A DNA stretch of 56,844 nt from Vreelandella aquamarina. GTDB lineage: Bacteria; Pseudomonadota; Gammaproteobacteria; Pseudomonadales; Halomonadaceae. Shown one piece after another: positions 35,891-45,594 of the stretch (the first letter of the stretch is position 1; the number at the start of each line of letters is the position of its first letter). The notes beneath the pieces are model-generated. The model was not told the origin of the DNA, did not search any database, and worked only from the letters and a program-made list of their open reading frames with translations. The translations under genes and the position numbers were made by a program. The stretch covers positions 1-56,844 of the forward strand of contig NZ_FODB01000020.1 of assembly GCF_900110265.1 (NCBI RefSeq). The letters run 5' to 3'.

Positions 35891-36552
35891 TACTCGAATC
35901 CTGCGATTTTGTGCGTTTGCAGTGACAGCCGCCACTGTGGGTTGGCCATGCAGTACGCGGTGGTGGCCTGAACGGTCGCCGCGCCGTCGGTGGCAATACT
36001 CTTTTGAGCGACGGCACTGAGATCCATCGGCTGTAAAAAGAAGTGGCTAAAGGCGAGGTGAGAAAACTGCTCCGGTGGCGCATCGGCCTGGGGAAAAACC
36101 AGTTTCAACTCATCGCCTTGGGTGATCGCTAGCGGGTTGCTACCCTTAGGGCTAACGCAGAGCCAGTCAATGCCCGTAGGAGCGGGCACCGTACCGTTGG
36201 TTTCCACTGCCACTTCGAAGCCTTCGCTATGCAGCGTGGCAATGAGCTCGGTATCGAGCTGTAGCAGCGGTTCGCCGCCGGTAAATACCACGTATGGCAC
36301 GGCGTTGTTAGCTTCCTGAGGCCACAGCGCTTTGATGTGTTCTGCCAGCGCCTGGGCTGTGTTAAACCGGCCGCCATTAACTCCGTCGGTACCGTTAAAG
36401 TCGGTGTCGCAAAAGGTACATTGTGCGTTCGCTCGATCTATTTCCCGGCCTGACCAAAGATTGCAGCCTGTAAAACGGCAGAACACGCTGGCACGACCTG
36501 CCTGGGCGCCTTCACCCTGTAAGGTGTAGAAGGCTTCTTTAACGTGATACAT
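35890..36552 (-). CDS. queE: 7-carboxy-7-deazaguanine synthase QueE
   Basis: A 220-residue radical SAM enzyme that rearranges 6-carboxytetrahydropterin to 7-carboxy-7-deazaguanine. The cluster motif has the QueE spacing C-X14-C-X2-C (Cys30, Cys45, Cys48; GCNLWSG and CTFCDTDF). FTGGEPLLQLD and AVETNGTVPAP follow. It begins with YHVKEAFYTLQGEGAQAGR, the family N-terminus. Its start overlaps the queC stop by 1 nt (TGATG) and its stop overlaps queD, so the three enzymes are translated in series. Confidence 0.96.
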   Translation of the reverse strand: MYHVKEAFYTLQGEGAQAGRASVFCRFTGCNLWSGREIDRANAQCTFCDTDFNGTDGVNGGRFNTAQALAEHIKALWPQEANNAVPYVVFTGGEPLLQLDTELIATLHSEGFEVAVETNGTVPAPTGIDWLCVSPKGSNPLAITQGDELKLVFPQADAPPEQFSHLAFSHFFLQPMDLSAVAQKSIATDGAATVQATTAYCMANPQWRLSLQTHKIAGFE

Positions 36553-37262
36553 CAGTGCGCCACCTGTGAAGTGTCGATGGCGTAGTCGAGAGGATCGACG
36601 CTGTGGTTAGCCGCAAAGGCGGCCAACCGCTCGCGACAGCTACCGCACTGGCCGCAGGCGAGCTGCTGGCCTTCGTAGCAGGTCCAGGTATGGCGGTAAT
36701 CCAGGCCCATGGCGAGCCCATCACGCAGGATGTCGGCTTTGCTGGAGGCCAGATAAGGGGCATGGACGGTGACGGGTTCGAAGTTGGCAATCTGCGCTAC
36801 ATCGTTCATGGCTTCGACGAAGGCCGGGCGGCAGTCGGGGTAAAGCATGTGATCGCCGCCGTGCGCGCCATAATCCACGCGGTTGGCACCGATATTGACT
36901 GCCTTGGCAATGGCCAACGACAGCAGAATCATGTTGCGATTGGGCACCACGGTGCTGTGGAGCGAGTCGGCATCGTACTCCCCTTGAGGCATGGTCAACG
37001 CAGCGTTGGTCAATGCCGAGTTGTCGATCAGCCCGTGGATGGCGCGAATATCGACGACCTGATGAGGGATGGCCAAGGACTCACATACCTGACGTGCAAC
37101 GTCCAGTTCACGACGGTGGCGCTGACCGTAATCGAAGGATAGCGCATGGACAGCGAGGCCCTCACGTAGCGCACGGTGAAGGACGGTATAGGAGTCCATG
37201 CCGCCGGAGTAGATGACGACGGTGGATGGCGCCTGGGCGCCGGATGATGCAGTGGATGACAT
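36552..37262 (-). CDS. queC: 7-cyano-7-deazaguanine synthase QueC
   Basis: A 236-residue ATP-dependent enzyme converting 7-carboxy-7-deazaguanine to preQ0. The PP-loop is [15 protein letters not shown] (about 15-29). The zinc site is at the C-terminus ([18 protein letters not shown]). [14 protein letters not shown] and [12 protein letters not shown] are typical. First gene of queC-queE-queD-ykgJ. I examined the 199-bp upstream region, shared with the divergent SRPBCC gene, for a preQ1 riboswitch and saw none. Confidence 0.96.
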   Translation of the reverse strand: MSSTASSGAQAPSTVVIYSGGMDSYTVLHRALREGLAVHALSFDYGQRHRRELDVARQVCESLAIPHQVVDIRAIHGLIDNSALTNAALTMPQGEYDADSLHSTVVPNRNMILLSLAIAKAVNIGANRVDYGAHGGDHMLYPDCRPAFVEAMNDVAQIANFEPVTVHAPYLASSKADILRDGLAMGLDYRHTWTCYEGQQLACGQCGSCRERLAAFAANHSVDPLDYAIDTSQVAH

Positions 37263-37461
37263 GCTGGGTACTCATGGTCGGAGAATTTATGTCGTGCCTG
37301 CCCAAGCAGCAGGGCGGTGTTCCGGGGTCCGGTCCGGAAGGCGGGCAGTTTACGCAATGCCGCGCTTGCTGACCAGTGTTCTGGGTGGTGGCATCCGGTG
37401 TGCCAATGGAATTGGCGTGATAAGCTACTCATCTACAGCCGCTAGAGCAAGAGATGGACGC

Positions 37462-37878
37462 ATGGCCACCATAGAACATAGTGAAATCGTTAGAGCCTCC
37501 CCGGAGCGCGTATTTGACTTGTTACGCCGAGTGGAAGATTTTGCGGATTATTCGGACCTGATACGCTCGATCGATCGTCTTGGCGAAAACCGCTACCGCT
37601 GGCACGTGCGGGCAGTGGGCATGGATTGGGCGTTTGACGTGGAGGTAACCGATATCGATCCTCCAACGGTGCTGGCCTGGGAATCCCTGGAAGGTGTCAA
37701 AAACCAGGGGCGCTATCAGCTGCGTGCCGTACCCGAAGGGACTGAGGTGTCGCTGACGCTGAGCTATGACATCCGCAATCGTCTGATGGAAAAAACGGTG
37801 AACAAGGCGGCCAAACCGCTGGTCGGAAAGGTCAGTCGGCAAATTCTCGAGCGGGTTGAAGCACGCCTCAATGCGTAA
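37462..37878 (+). CDS. SRPBCC family protein (polyketide cyclase/dehydrase-like)
   Basis: A 138-residue START-like fold protein. The N-terminal EHSEIVRASPERVFDLLRRVEDFADYSDLIRSI and the WHVRAVGMDWAFDVEVTDIDPP strands match the polyketide-cyclase/YceI-neighbour SRPBCC group, which bind hydrophobic ligands. The function is not known. I start at ATG 37462. Its end overlaps the next gene as ATGCGTAA, implying coupled translation with the membrane protein. Confidence 0.75.
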   Translation: MATIEHSEIVRASPERVFDLLRRVEDFADYSDLIRSIDRLGENRYRWHVRAVGMDWAFDVEVTDIDPPTVLAWESLEGVKNQGRYQLRAVPEGTEVSLTLSYDIRNRLMEKTVNKAAKPLVGKVSRQILERVEARLNA

Positions 37879-38539
37879 ATTATCTCTCTATTCCTGGCGT
37901 TGGGCGGCCGCGTTTGCGGTGGCTGCCATGCTGGCCTACATATGGCTTTGGTACTCTCCGGACCTGATGGCGGTGAAACGCTGGGCCGCGACCATGTCTC
38001 ATCATCCCGTGGTCGTGGTGACGGTCATGCTGACCATGGCGGTCACCCTGGCGATTGGCTTGCCTGGCAGTATTGGACTGTGGTTGATTGCCCCCTTTTA
38101 TCCCCCCTTGGTCGCTACGGTGATGTTGACCATCAGCAGCGTCGCGGGTGCCTGGGGAGCATATCTGCTTGCTGCACGGGTCGGCGAGCGTTGGCAGCCC
38201 AAGGGGCTGACCCTCAAGGTCATGGACACGCTGAAAGCGCGTAGCGATCTGCTGACGCAATGTGCCATGCGTGTGTTGCCGGGCTTTCCACATTCAGTGA
38301 TCAATTTTGCGGCAGGCTTGGGGCATATTGCCCTGGGGCGTTATCTGCTGGCTGCAGCCTTGGGGCTGGCCGTGAAATGGGCTGTCTACAGCAGTGCCAT
38401 TTACGGTGCGCTGGAAGCCATCGAAGAAGAAGACCCGCTGCAGATGGACGTACTGCTGCCGCTTCTGGCGTTGACGGCTTTGTTGCTGGCGGGGGCCTGG
38501 TACCGGCGCCGCCTGGAAGCGGCGCAGGAGCAGGCGTGA
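37871..38539 (+). CDS. TVP38/TMEM64 (DedA/VTT) family membrane protein
   Basis: A 222-residue inner-membrane protein with about five to six helices. The VTT marks are AIGLPGSIGLWLIAPFYPP (about 63-81), GAWGAYLLAARVGERW, and the RVLPGFPHSVINFAAGL re-entrant loop (about 134-150). Family members are linked to lipid scrambling and membrane homeostasis. I start at ATG 37871, overlapping the SRPBCC gene by 8 nt. Linking a lipid-binding fold to a DedA-type protein suggests a shared lipid job, which is inference only. Confidence 0.8.
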   Translation: MRKLSLYSWRWAAAFAVAAMLAYIWLWYSPDLMAVKRWAATMSHHPVVVVTVMLTMAVTLAIGLPGSIGLWLIAPFYPPLVATVMLTISSVAGAWGAYLLAARVGERWQPKGLTLKVMDTLKARSDLLTQCAMRVLPGFPHSVINFAAGLGHIALGRYLLAAALGLAVKWAVYSSAIYGALEAIEEEDPLQMDVLLPLLALTALLLAGAWYRRRLEAAQEQA

Positions 38540-38548
38540 TGCGAAGGC

Positions 38549-38788
38549 CTATTCGGCTTTGTGCATCGAGGCATCCAGATGATCGACGACCTCGGCCCAG
38601 TCGGCATCTTCTTCCACTGCTTCGCGTAGAAAATCCGCTTGGCCCTCGTTCCAGCAGGGGGCGTCGGCCAAGGGCATCTCTTTGGGCAGCGGGGAGTTCC
38701 GTTCGATAAAGCGTTCGATGGAGGCTGAATCCGAGCGCAGCCCCAGTTGCTCAAACAGTTCGCTAAAGTGATGTACCGGTTGATCCAT
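38549..38788 (-). CDS. DUF2789 family protein
   Basis: A 79-residue acidic protein starting MDQPVHHFSELFEQLGL, with LPKEMPLADAPCWNEGQADFL in the middle and the DADWAEVVDHLDA tail. These match the small DUF2789 family found in marine gammaproteobacteria, of unknown function. Start at ATG 38788 with a weak AGGAAG about 9 nt upstream. Single-gene unit, convergent with the VTT gene. Confidence 0.75.
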   Translation of the reverse strand: MDQPVHHFSELFEQLGLRSDSASIERFIERNSPLPKEMPLADAPCWNEGQADFLREAVEEDADWAEVVDHLDASMHKAE

Positions 38789-38888
38789 AAGTGGCTTCCT
38801 ATCCAGTGGGTGGTTAATACACGTTAAGGACATTGTTTAACCATAGCGGGAATAAACCACTATGCCAGTGTAGTACTGGCTAGATCAT

Positions 38889-39959
38889 TTAACGTTCGCC
38901 CACTAGCGTCGTTAAAAACCGTCGCCTCTGATCCTCTAATGAAATTGGTTGCGCTAGTACATGCACCAGTTTGGTGTAGGCGGCCTCGGGCGTCATGTCA
39001 TCGCCGGATAGCACCCCAGCATTGTTGAGACCGTGCCCTGCTGCATAAGCCCCCATATGCACACTTCCTTGTGGGCATTGGCTGATGGCGGCGATGAGTT
39101 TGCCTTCTCCGGTCGCCTTGGCAATCACCTCTAGTAGTGCGGGGTTATCCGGTAAATTGCCTGCGCCCCATAGCTGTAGCAGCGCGCCTTTCACGTTTGG
39201 ATGGCTAAGCCACGCCTCTAATTGCCAGGGCGCTATGCCAGGCCAGAGGGTAATGCGAACCACCTCGCCATTGGCGACAGGCTGGTAGTCCACCAGCTCA
39301 AAGCGCGGAGCCCCGCGCTGCTGGTAAGACAAGCCGCGGCTGGGGAACAGAATAAAGTCGTCGCCGATGCGCTCGCCCAGCAGTGGGTAGCTGGGTGATG
39401 AAAACGCCTCGACAGCCTCGCTGTGCTGCTTGATGGCGCGCGTGCCTCTGAGCAGGCGGTTGGCAAAATAAATGGCCACTTCCTGTAGTTCGGGATGGGC
39501 AGCAAATCGTAGAGCGCCGTAGAGATTTTGTAAGGCATCGCTGTTAGGAGCCTCTAGGGGGGCCATGGCACCCGTCAACACCACAGGCCTATCTAAGCCC
39601 TGCAATTGGTAGGCTAAGCTAGCGGCGGTCCAACTTAGCGTGTCGGTACCGTGAATTACCACAAAACCACGATGCTCTGTAAAGCGCTCGGCGATATCGG
39701 CGGCTAACTGCTGCCATGTTATTGGGGTCGCCGCGCTGGAATCAATCAGGGGTGAGTAGCTGATGACATCATAAGCAGGGAGCATTTGTTGGTCCCGCAA
39801 CGGCAGCTGGCTCAGTGCGCTGGCCAAGCGTTCAGGAAAATCACCGGCAGGTGAGAGCCCGTTAGCCTGAGGCTGCATACCGATCGTGCCGCCGGTGTAA
39901 ATCACAAGCAACCGCTCTTGGCTGCTTTGAGCATCTGCAAGGAGAGGAGCCTGGCTCAT
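38889..39959 (-). CDS. ansA: L-asparaginase, type I (cytosolic)
   Basis: A 356-residue enzyme hydrolysing asparagine to aspartate and ammonia. The first catalytic Thr is in VIYTGGTIGMQ (about residues 19-29). The second triad is in FVVIHGTDTLSWTAASLAY. RPVVLTGAMAPL and LQLWGAGNLPDN are typical of the family. No signal peptide, so it is the cytosolic AnsA type. The MFS gene lies 30 bp upstream on the same strand and may share a transcript. Confidence 0.9.
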   Translation of the reverse strand: MSQAPLLADAQSSQERLLVIYTGGTIGMQPQANGLSPAGDFPERLASALSQLPLRDQQMLPAYDVISYSPLIDSSAATPITWQQLAADIAERFTEHRGFVVIHGTDTLSWTAASLAYQLQGLDRPVVLTGAMAPLEAPNSDALQNLYGALRFAAHPELQEVAIYFANRLLRGTRAIKQHSEAVEAFSSPSYPLLGERIGDDFILFPSRGLSYQQRGAPRFELVDYQPVANGEVVRITLWPGIAPWQLEAWLSHPNVKGALLQLWGAGNLPDNPALLEVIAKATGEGKLIAAISQCPQGSVHMGAYAAGHGLNNAGVLSGDDMTPEAAYTKLVHVLAQPISLEDQRRRFLTTLVGER

Positions 39960-39989
39960 CGCTGTATCCTGTTGAAAGCTAAGAAGTGG

Positions 39990-41192
39990 TTAGCGGTGAT
40001 ATACCTGTAGTTGGCCGCTTTGGTCATCAAGCTGCCGTTTGCGTCCCGCAAAGAACGCAAAGCCGCAGCAAACGCCGATCAATCCAATCAGTAGCCAAGC
40101 AATATGCTGCGTGGTAGCACCGGCTTGGAGCATCAGACCAACCCCAAAGGGCCCCAATGCGGCCAGGGTATAGCCACCCCCTTGCACCAAGCCAGAAAGC
40201 TGGCCTGCAAGGCGTTCGTTTGCGGTTCGCAGTACCAATAAGCTTAATGCAAGGCTAAAACTTCCGCCCTGCCCAAGCCCCAGCAACACGGCACCGGGCC
40301 ATCGCCATGCCAACGGAGCGGCTAACAACATGACAAGCCCTAAGGCTGTGCATACCAATACCAGCAGTAGGGCCGGGCGCTGGTCGTGATGCAATCGCGC
40401 AATCCAAGGCGCACTCAGTGCTGAGACCAGTTGGCACATAATGGAAACGGCCATCGTCCAGCCAGCGGTTGCCTCGCTGTATCCGCGCTCAATCAGAAGA
40501 GTTGGCAGCCAGCCGAAAACGATATATGCCATGGAAGATTGAATGCCCATAAAGAGCATCACCTGCCAGGTTAGCGGCTGCCTGAGTAGCGACACGAGGG
40601 GGATGCCGGTGGGCAGGTTAAGCGTTGGTTTTGGCGCAGGAGATGGCGCATAGCTGATCCATACGATGAGTGTAGCCAGTGCGAGCAGTGACCAACTGAC
40701 TAGGCTGGCTTGCCAGTTGCCCAGCCACTGCATTAACGGCACGCTGAGCCCAGCGCCTAGAGCGCCCCCCAAGCAGAGTGCCATGGTGTAGAGCCCGGTG
40801 AGCAAATCCGCATTTTGAGGCAGCTCACGCTTGACTAGCGCGGGTAACAGCGTGCCCGCCAAGCCAATAGCACTACCGGCCATGGCGGTACCTAGATAAA
40901 GCAATCCAGGAAAAGGCAGAACCCGTAACAGCAAGCCGCTGGCCAGCAGGAGTAATGCGGCACTAAGTGCACGCTCACTCCCTATACGGTTGCCAATCAT
41001 TGGTGCCAAGGGGGCGGTTAAGCCAAGAAAAAGAACGGGGAGCGTGGTTAGCAAGCCCGCCGCTGAGGCGGAAAGCCCCGCATTTTCTTGCAGCCGACTT
41101 AGCAGGGGGGCGACCGAGGACATGGCAGGGCGTAAATTTAGCCCCACCATAAACATCAGCAAAATGAATCGGCAAGCGTGGCGTGAGATCAT
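39990..41192 (-). CDS. MFS transporter, CynX/NimT type
   Basis: A 400-residue carrier with about 12 hydrophobic helices. The N-terminus (GLNLRPAMSSVAPLLSRLQENAGLSASAAGLLTTLPVLFLGL) is characteristic of the CynX/NimT cyanate/nitroimidazole-type subfamily; the middle loop is short. The substrate is not known. Placed between an unknown gene (10 bp upstream) and ansA (30 bp downstream), all on the minus strand, so the three may form one unit. Confidence 0.85.
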   Translation of the reverse strand: MISRHACRFILLMFMVGLNLRPAMSSVAPLLSRLQENAGLSASAAGLLTTLPVLFLGLTAPLAPMIGNRIGSERALSAALLLLASGLLLRVLPFPGLLYLGTAMAGSAIGLAGTLLPALVKRELPQNADLLTGLYTMALCLGGALGAGLSVPLMQWLGNWQASLVSWSLLALATLIVWISYAPSPAPKPTLNLPTGIPLVSLLRQPLTWQVMLFMGIQSSMAYIVFGWLPTLLIERGYSEATAGWTMAVSIMCQLVSALSAPWIARLHHDQRPALLLVLVCTALGLVMLLAAPLAWRWPGAVLLGLGQGGSFSLALSLLVLRTANERLAGQLSGLVQGGGYTLAALGPFGVGLMLQAGATTQHIAWLLIGLIGVCCGFAFFAGRKRQLDDQSGQLQVYHR

Positions 41193-41202
41193 GAAGCGGC
41201 GC

Positions 41203-41703
41203 TTATTTTAAGTAGGGGCGAAGGTCGCCTCGCACCGCATCTAGCAAGGTGATGAAGTGATAATCTTGCGTGGTATCCAAGCAATCAACACGTGCCTGGG
41301 TACGCATGCCTTTATTGATATCAAGCTTGTCGTAAATTTCCAGCGTTAGCTTGCGTGCCGGTTTATCACCTGGCGCGATGATGCCATCTTCTAGGGTAAA
41401 AGTTTCCAATAGTGTGACTCGAACGCGGGTGCTGTTGCCTTCGCTTAGTACGCGCCGTACAAATAACCAACCTTCACAGGGGAGTGAGGCGTTATCGCGT
41501 TCGCGTAAAAACAGAGTGCGATAACAGGCACCTTCGTTTGAGGCTTTTTCAGCCATGCTGCGATAGGCCTGCAAGACCTGATTAGCTGAGGCGCGGGCGT
41601 CCTCTAGGCGCTGAGAAATACCTTGATGCTCGCGGCTGAGTTGCTCCTGACGCTGAAAAGTCAGCCATTGACGATAATCTGCCATGAGTTGTGAAGACGC
41701 CAT
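41203..41703 (-). CDS. Hypothetical protein with N-terminal coiled-coil-like helix
   Basis: A 166-residue soluble protein that I do not recognise. Residues 1-55 are predicted helical and charged (QRQEQLSREHQGISQRLEDA). The rest looks like a beta-rich domain with WLFVRRVL, VRVTLLETFTL and KLTLEIYDKLD. Four cysteines are scattered. Start at ATG 41703 with GGAG five nt upstream; the in-frame GTG two codons earlier overlaps that site. It sits 10 bp upstream of the MFS gene and 76 bp downstream of rhlE. Confidence 0.7.
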   Translation of the reverse strand: MASSQLMADYRQWLTFQRQEQLSREHQGISQRLEDARASANQVLQAYRSMAEKASNEGACYRTLFLRERDNASLPCEGWLFVRRVLSEGNSTRVRVTLLETFTLEDGIIAPGDKPARKLTLEIYDKLDINKGMRTQARVDCLDTTQDYHFITLLDAVRGDLRPYLK

Positions 41704-41779
41704 AATCACTCCATGAATTAATTCAGCAAAAACGCCGGAATAAGCGAGGCGCTACCTTCGCATATTCCGGGCGTTCGGG

Positions 41780-43036
41780 CTACCGGCGAGTGCGACGGCG
41801 GCGCTCGCCACCAGCATTGGCAGCTTGGCCGCCAGGCTTGCGGTTAGCCCTTGGCTGGCGCTGACCGCGGCGGCCATTCTCGATCGGTTCTGGCTTGGCA
41901 TTGGGGTCTGGCTCAAAGCCTGGCTCAATATGTTTCGGCAGCGTTTGATTAATCAGGCGCTCAATGTTTTTGAGTAGGCCGTGTTCATCGACACACACCA
42001 AAGACACCGCTTCGCCATTGCTACCCGCGCGCCCTGTGCGCCCAATACGGTGGACATAGTCTTCAGCCACGTTGGGCAGATCGAAATTCACCACGTGAGG
42101 AAGTTCATTAATATCTAGCCCGCGTGCCGCAATATCGGTGGCTACCAGCACTTGTAGGTCGCCGCTCTTGAAAGCACCCAGCGCCCGAGTACGTGCTCCT
42201 TGGCTTTTGTTGCCATGGATCGCCATCGCGGGAATATCCTGCTTGGAGAGCTGTTCAGCGAGCCGGTTAGCGCCATGCTTGGTGCGGGTAAACACCAGCA
42301 CCTGGAACCAGTTGTGGCGCTGGATCAGATGGGCCAATAGATCGCGTTTTTTGTCGCGATCAACGCGGTAGATGGCCTGCTCAATTTTTTCTGCCGTGGT
42401 GTTGCGTGGAGCCACTTCGATGAGGGCAGGGTTATTCAGCAGTTGCTGGGCCAGCGTTTGGATCTCGTTAGAGAAAGTGGCAGAAAACAGCAGGTTTTGG
42501 CGCTGTTTCGGCACCAGACGCAATAGCCGTTTGATATCGTGGATAAAGCCCATGTCTAGCATACGGTCGGCTTCATCTAACACCAGAATTTCAATGGCGG
42601 AGAGGTCGACATGCCCTTGCTGGTGCAAATCAAGCAAGCGCCCAGGGGTGGCTACTAGAATGTCCAGGCCGGCTCTTAAAGCGTCGACTTGGGGCTGCTG
42701 GCCCACGCCACCAAAAATAATGTGTGAACGTAGTGAGAGGTGCTGCCCATAAGCAGCCACGCTTTCCCCCACTTGTGCAGCCAGTTCGCGGGTGGGTGTG
42801 AGGACCAGTGCGCGAACCTGGCGTTTGCCAGGGCGTTTGCCATTTGCCAAGCGCTGTAGCATCGGTAGCGTAAAGCCAGCGGTTTTGCCGGTACCGGTTT
42901 GTGCGCTGGCAAGAAGGTCGCGACCTTCAAGAACGATGGGGATGGCCTGTTGTTGAATAGGCGTAGGCTGTGTATAGCCCTGCGCAGTTACCGCGCGCAA
43001 TAAATCGTCATGCAGACCAAGATCAGAAAAACTCAT
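41780..43036 (-). CDS. rhlE: DEAD-box RNA helicase RhlE
   Basis: A 418-residue ATP-dependent RNA helicase. Motifs in order: the Q motif ([14 protein letters not shown]), [11 protein letters not shown] (about 46-55), Ia PTRELAAQV, Ib [28 protein letters not shown], then [12 protein letters not shown] and [12 protein letters not shown]. The C-terminal 45 residues form a basic Arg/Gly/Asn-rich tail ending RRRRTRR, typical of RhlE. Start at ATG 43036 ([14 protein letters not shown]); an upstream extension is unlikely. Involved in ribosome assembly and cold growth in relatives. Confidence 0.93.
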   Translation of the reverse strand: MSFSDLGLHDDLLRAVTAQGYTQPTPIQQQAIPIVLEGRDLLASAQTGTGKTAGFTLPMLQRLANGKRPGKRQVRALVLTPTRELAAQVGESVAAYGQHLSLRSHIIFGGVGQQPQVDALRAGLDILVATPGRLLDLHQQGHVDLSAIEILVLDEADRMLDMGFIHDIKRLLRLVPKQRQNLLFSATFSNEIQTLAQQLLNNPALIEVAPRNTTAEKIEQAIYRVDRDKKRDLLAHLIQRHNWFQVLVFTRTKHGANRLAEQLSKQDIPAMAIHGNKSQGARTRALGAFKSGDLQVLVATDIAARGLDINELPHVVNFDLPNVAEDYVHRIGRTGRAGSNGEAVSLVCVDEHGLLKNIERLINQTLPKHIEPGFEPDPNAKPEPIENGRRGQRQPRANRKPGGQAANAGGERRRRTRR

Positions 43037-43308
43037 GCGTTCTCCGCAATCGCATAGCAATCGGCGCCACTAGCTCGGCGGCGTTGCTAGGCGTAATGTT
43101 CAAAAAGCGAGGATGGTACACCGTCGCGGCAGCGAAGTTTGCCAGATAATACGCTGTGCCGCGACGGGCATTTATACGTCTTGTAACGCCATACCAGGCA
43201 TAACAAGGGGGTGACAGGGTAGCGCTGACAGTGATGTCATTTATTGGCAAAGAGTGTAGCACGAAAGTCTCACACCAATGCTGTTCCCCTAGCGATTGCA
43301 ATAAAGGT

Positions 43309-43896
43309 TTAGAAGTAGCCGCCTTGTCGAACCTGCTGAGCAATTTGTGCAGCAACACTCTCCCAGCTTTCGCCCAACGAACGGACCAGGGCAGGGTAGC
43401 CATCCTGTTCAAGAGTGGTTTCTGCAGTGAAGCTTTTGAGTGCGAGCAACTCGCCATCGGTATCTCGAAGCTGCCACTGGCCGCTGGCTACCGCGACACC
43501 GTCAAAGCGGCCTTGGAATTGATCCACTTCCATGGACAGGGTGAGCGCCCCAGGGCTGCTACCTTCTGCTCGTACCACTTGCACGCTGGGTAACTGATCT
43601 GCCAATTCGGCCCGTAAGGCGCGTTCAAGCTGGCGCCCAATACCCTCCGCCCACTGGTGCTCCCGCGCTTCGTTTAACGTGATGTCGTCTAACTGCATCA
43701 CAATCCCGTCCACGTCTAAATAGTGGGCTAGTCGAGGTGTGCGCACTTGCAGCGTGGCCTGGGCGTTAGCCGGTGCGTTCACTGCTGGGCTGGCAGGAAG
43801 CATATAGCGTGCAGGGGGAGAGACACTGCTAGCGCAGGCGGAAAGCAGCAAGCTCAAACTGATGATCAGCAGTAGTAGCGGTAATCGGCGTAACAT
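43309..43896 (-). CDS. pqiC: Lipoprotein PqiC (MCE system, ABC-type transport auxiliary)
   Basis: A 195-residue outer-membrane lipoprotein. The signal peptide ends with the lipobox LLSAC (Cys about 21). The DUF330 core has YLDVDGIVMQLDDITLNEAREHQWAEGIGRQL and ALTLSMEVDQFQGRFDGVAVASGQW. PqiC receives the PqiB needle at the outer membrane. Start at ATG 43896 with AAGGA 9 nt upstream. Last gene of pqiA-pqiB-pqiC. The 272 bp before rhlE hold nothing I can name. Confidence 0.9.
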   Translation of the reverse strand: MLRRLPLLLLIISLSLLLSACASSVSPPARYMLPASPAVNAPANAQATLQVRTPRLAHYLDVDGIVMQLDDITLNEAREHQWAEGIGRQLERALRAELADQLPSVQVVRAEGSSPGALTLSMEVDQFQGRFDGVAVASGQWQLRDTDGELLALKSFTAETTLEQDGYPALVRSLGESWESVAAQIAQQVRQGGYF

Positions 43897-43911
43897 GACG
43901 TTCAATCCTTC

Positions 43912-45594
43912 TTAACGGGGAGCACGAGGAATCGGGTCCTGCGTTTCTAAATTGTCGAACAGCAGCGCGCGTGGGTTCTCGTTCAGCGTCCGAGTGAGCG
44001 GTTGTAGGTCACGCATCAGCCGATCCAAACGCTCAATGGCGCCGGTAAGCTCTTGATAGGCGGGCGATGAAGGCGAGACCCCTTGAAGGGTGCTGCGCAG
44101 CTCTTCCAGCGTGCCGTTGAGGTTGCTCCCGATGGCTTGCGTTTCTGGATCATTGAGCAACTGATTGATAGACGCGCTGACTGCACGCACTTCGTTCAGT
44201 ACACTTTCAGAAGCTTGCAGGTTGCGGTCCAGCCCGGCTATCAAAGGTTCTACTTCCAAGGCGTTTAGTTTTTCAAGCAGGCTAGTCACCTGAGCCTGAA
44301 TCTGTGCAAAACCGCCCGCTACCGTCGGGAATACGGTCCGCTCGGAGAAAACTTCCGCGACGTATTCGTCGGTAAGGTCACGCCGGAAGTTAAGGTCCAC
44401 AAACAGCGCACCCGTTAACAGGTTGCCATTCTTGAGTGATGCCCGAAGGCCTAGGCCGAACATGCGCTTAAAGCGGTTATCCCACTCCTCCAGGTCGATA
44501 TCGGTGTTTTCGATCCCTAAGCGTTGTGGTTCGATGCGGATGAGCACAGGGATGGCGAAACGAGCCCGCGAATCGGGCTGTGGCGCCGTAAAATTCCAGG
44601 GTACTGCTGCCACGGTACCAATTCGGACGCCACGAAACTCGACCGGTGCGCCTCGTGATAGCCCGCGAACCGTGTCATCAACAAGCAATACATACTCTAG
44701 ATAGCGGTTAAATGTGCCTTCCCGGGCAGTATCTTCATCAGCATAGAGGTTAAAACGTGTATTGGCTTCTACCGGCTTACCCATGGGAAGATCTTCAGGC
44801 ACACCAAAGGTGACACCGCCACCCAGCAGAGCTTCCAGCGATTCTACGTTGACCCGCACGCCGTCAGCATCCAGGCGGAAGTCCACTCCGCTAGCGGTCC
44901 AGAAGCGGGTGCTATCGGTCACGAGCTGGGCGTAGGGTTCTTCGATAAATACTTGGTGGTGCATGGTACGTGTGTCTGCATCGAAGCGAGCGTCTTCTAC
45001 GCGCCCTACCGTGTAACCTTGATAAGAGACGGGATCCCCAACACGCAGCGAATTGCCCAATTGGCTGACAAGGCTAATTTGTAATCCTGCTTGCCCAGCA
45101 GGCGCGACCGGTGGGAGATCGCTTACCTCAAACTCCCGCTTAGGCTCCTCTGATTGCCCAGGCTCAAGCTGTATATAAGCCCCCGAGAGTACCGTGCCCA
45201 GGCCGCTGATGCCTTCGCGACCAATGCGCGGCTTGACGACCCAAAAGCGACTGTCTTCGCGGAGCATGGCTTCGGCTTCGGGTTGAATTTGAGCCATCAT
45301 CACCGCGTGAGACAGGTCATCAGACAAACGAACGCTCTGTACGCGGCCAATCTCAACATTGCGGCTGCGGATCAGCGTACTGCCCGCCTCAATACCTTCT
45401 GCGCTGTCCATGGTCAGCGTCACCATGGTGCCCCGGCTTGAGTAGTTATCATAAACCAGCCACAGCCCAATAATGACGGCCACCAAAGGAACTATCCAAA
45501 TAGGCGATAGCCGAGTTTGTGGCGACGATTTTGCTTTATGTAACTCATTGTTTTCAGCGTTTGAGGTATTCTGAGGTGTTGAATCATTAGCCAT
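43912..45594 (-). CDS. pqiB: Intermembrane transport protein PqiB (MCE protein)
   Basis: A 560-residue protein with one N-terminal membrane helix (about 32-50, IWIVPLVAVIIGLWLVY), three MCE domains (about 52-145, 165-255 and 285-390) and a long C-terminal coiled coil. In E. coli it makes a needle-like tunnel for lipids across the periplasm. MCE marks include GIEAGSTLIRSRNVEIGRV, GDPVSYQGYTVGRVEDARF and LSRGAPVEFRGVRIGTV. Start at ATG 45594, overlapping the pqiA stop by 8 nt (ATGGCTAA). Confidence 0.92.
   Translation of the reverse strand: MANDSTPQNTSNAENNELHKAKSSPQTRLSPIWIVPLVAVIIGLWLVYDNYSSRGTMVTLTMDSAEGIEAGSTLIRSRNVEIGRVQSVRLSDDLSHAVMMAQIQPEAEAMLREDSRFWVVKPRIGREGISGLGTVLSGAYIQLEPGQSEEPKREFEVSDLPPVAPAGQAGLQISLVSQLGNSLRVGDPVSYQGYTVGRVEDARFDADTRTMHHQVFIEEPYAQLVTDSTRFWTASGVDFRLDADGVRVNVESLEALLGGGVTFGVPEDLPMGKPVEANTRFNLYADEDTAREGTFNRYLEYVLLVDDTVRGLSRGAPVEFRGVRIGTVAAVPWNFTAPQPDSRARFAIPVLIRIEPQRLGIENTDIDLEEWDNRFKRMFGLGLRASLKNGNLLTGALFVDLNFRRDLTDEYVAEVFSERTVFPTVAGGFAQIQAQVTSLLEKLNALEVEPLIAGLDRNLQASESVLNEVRAVSASINQLLNDPETQAIGSNLNGTLEELRSTLQGVSPSSPAYQELTGAIERLDRLMRDLQPLTRTLNENPRALLFDNLETQDPIPRAPR

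Noticed and set aside
37263..37461. preQ1 riboswitch ahead of queC
   Set aside because: I saw no small pseudoknot with the A-rich tail typical of preQ1-I, nor a preQ1-II pattern.
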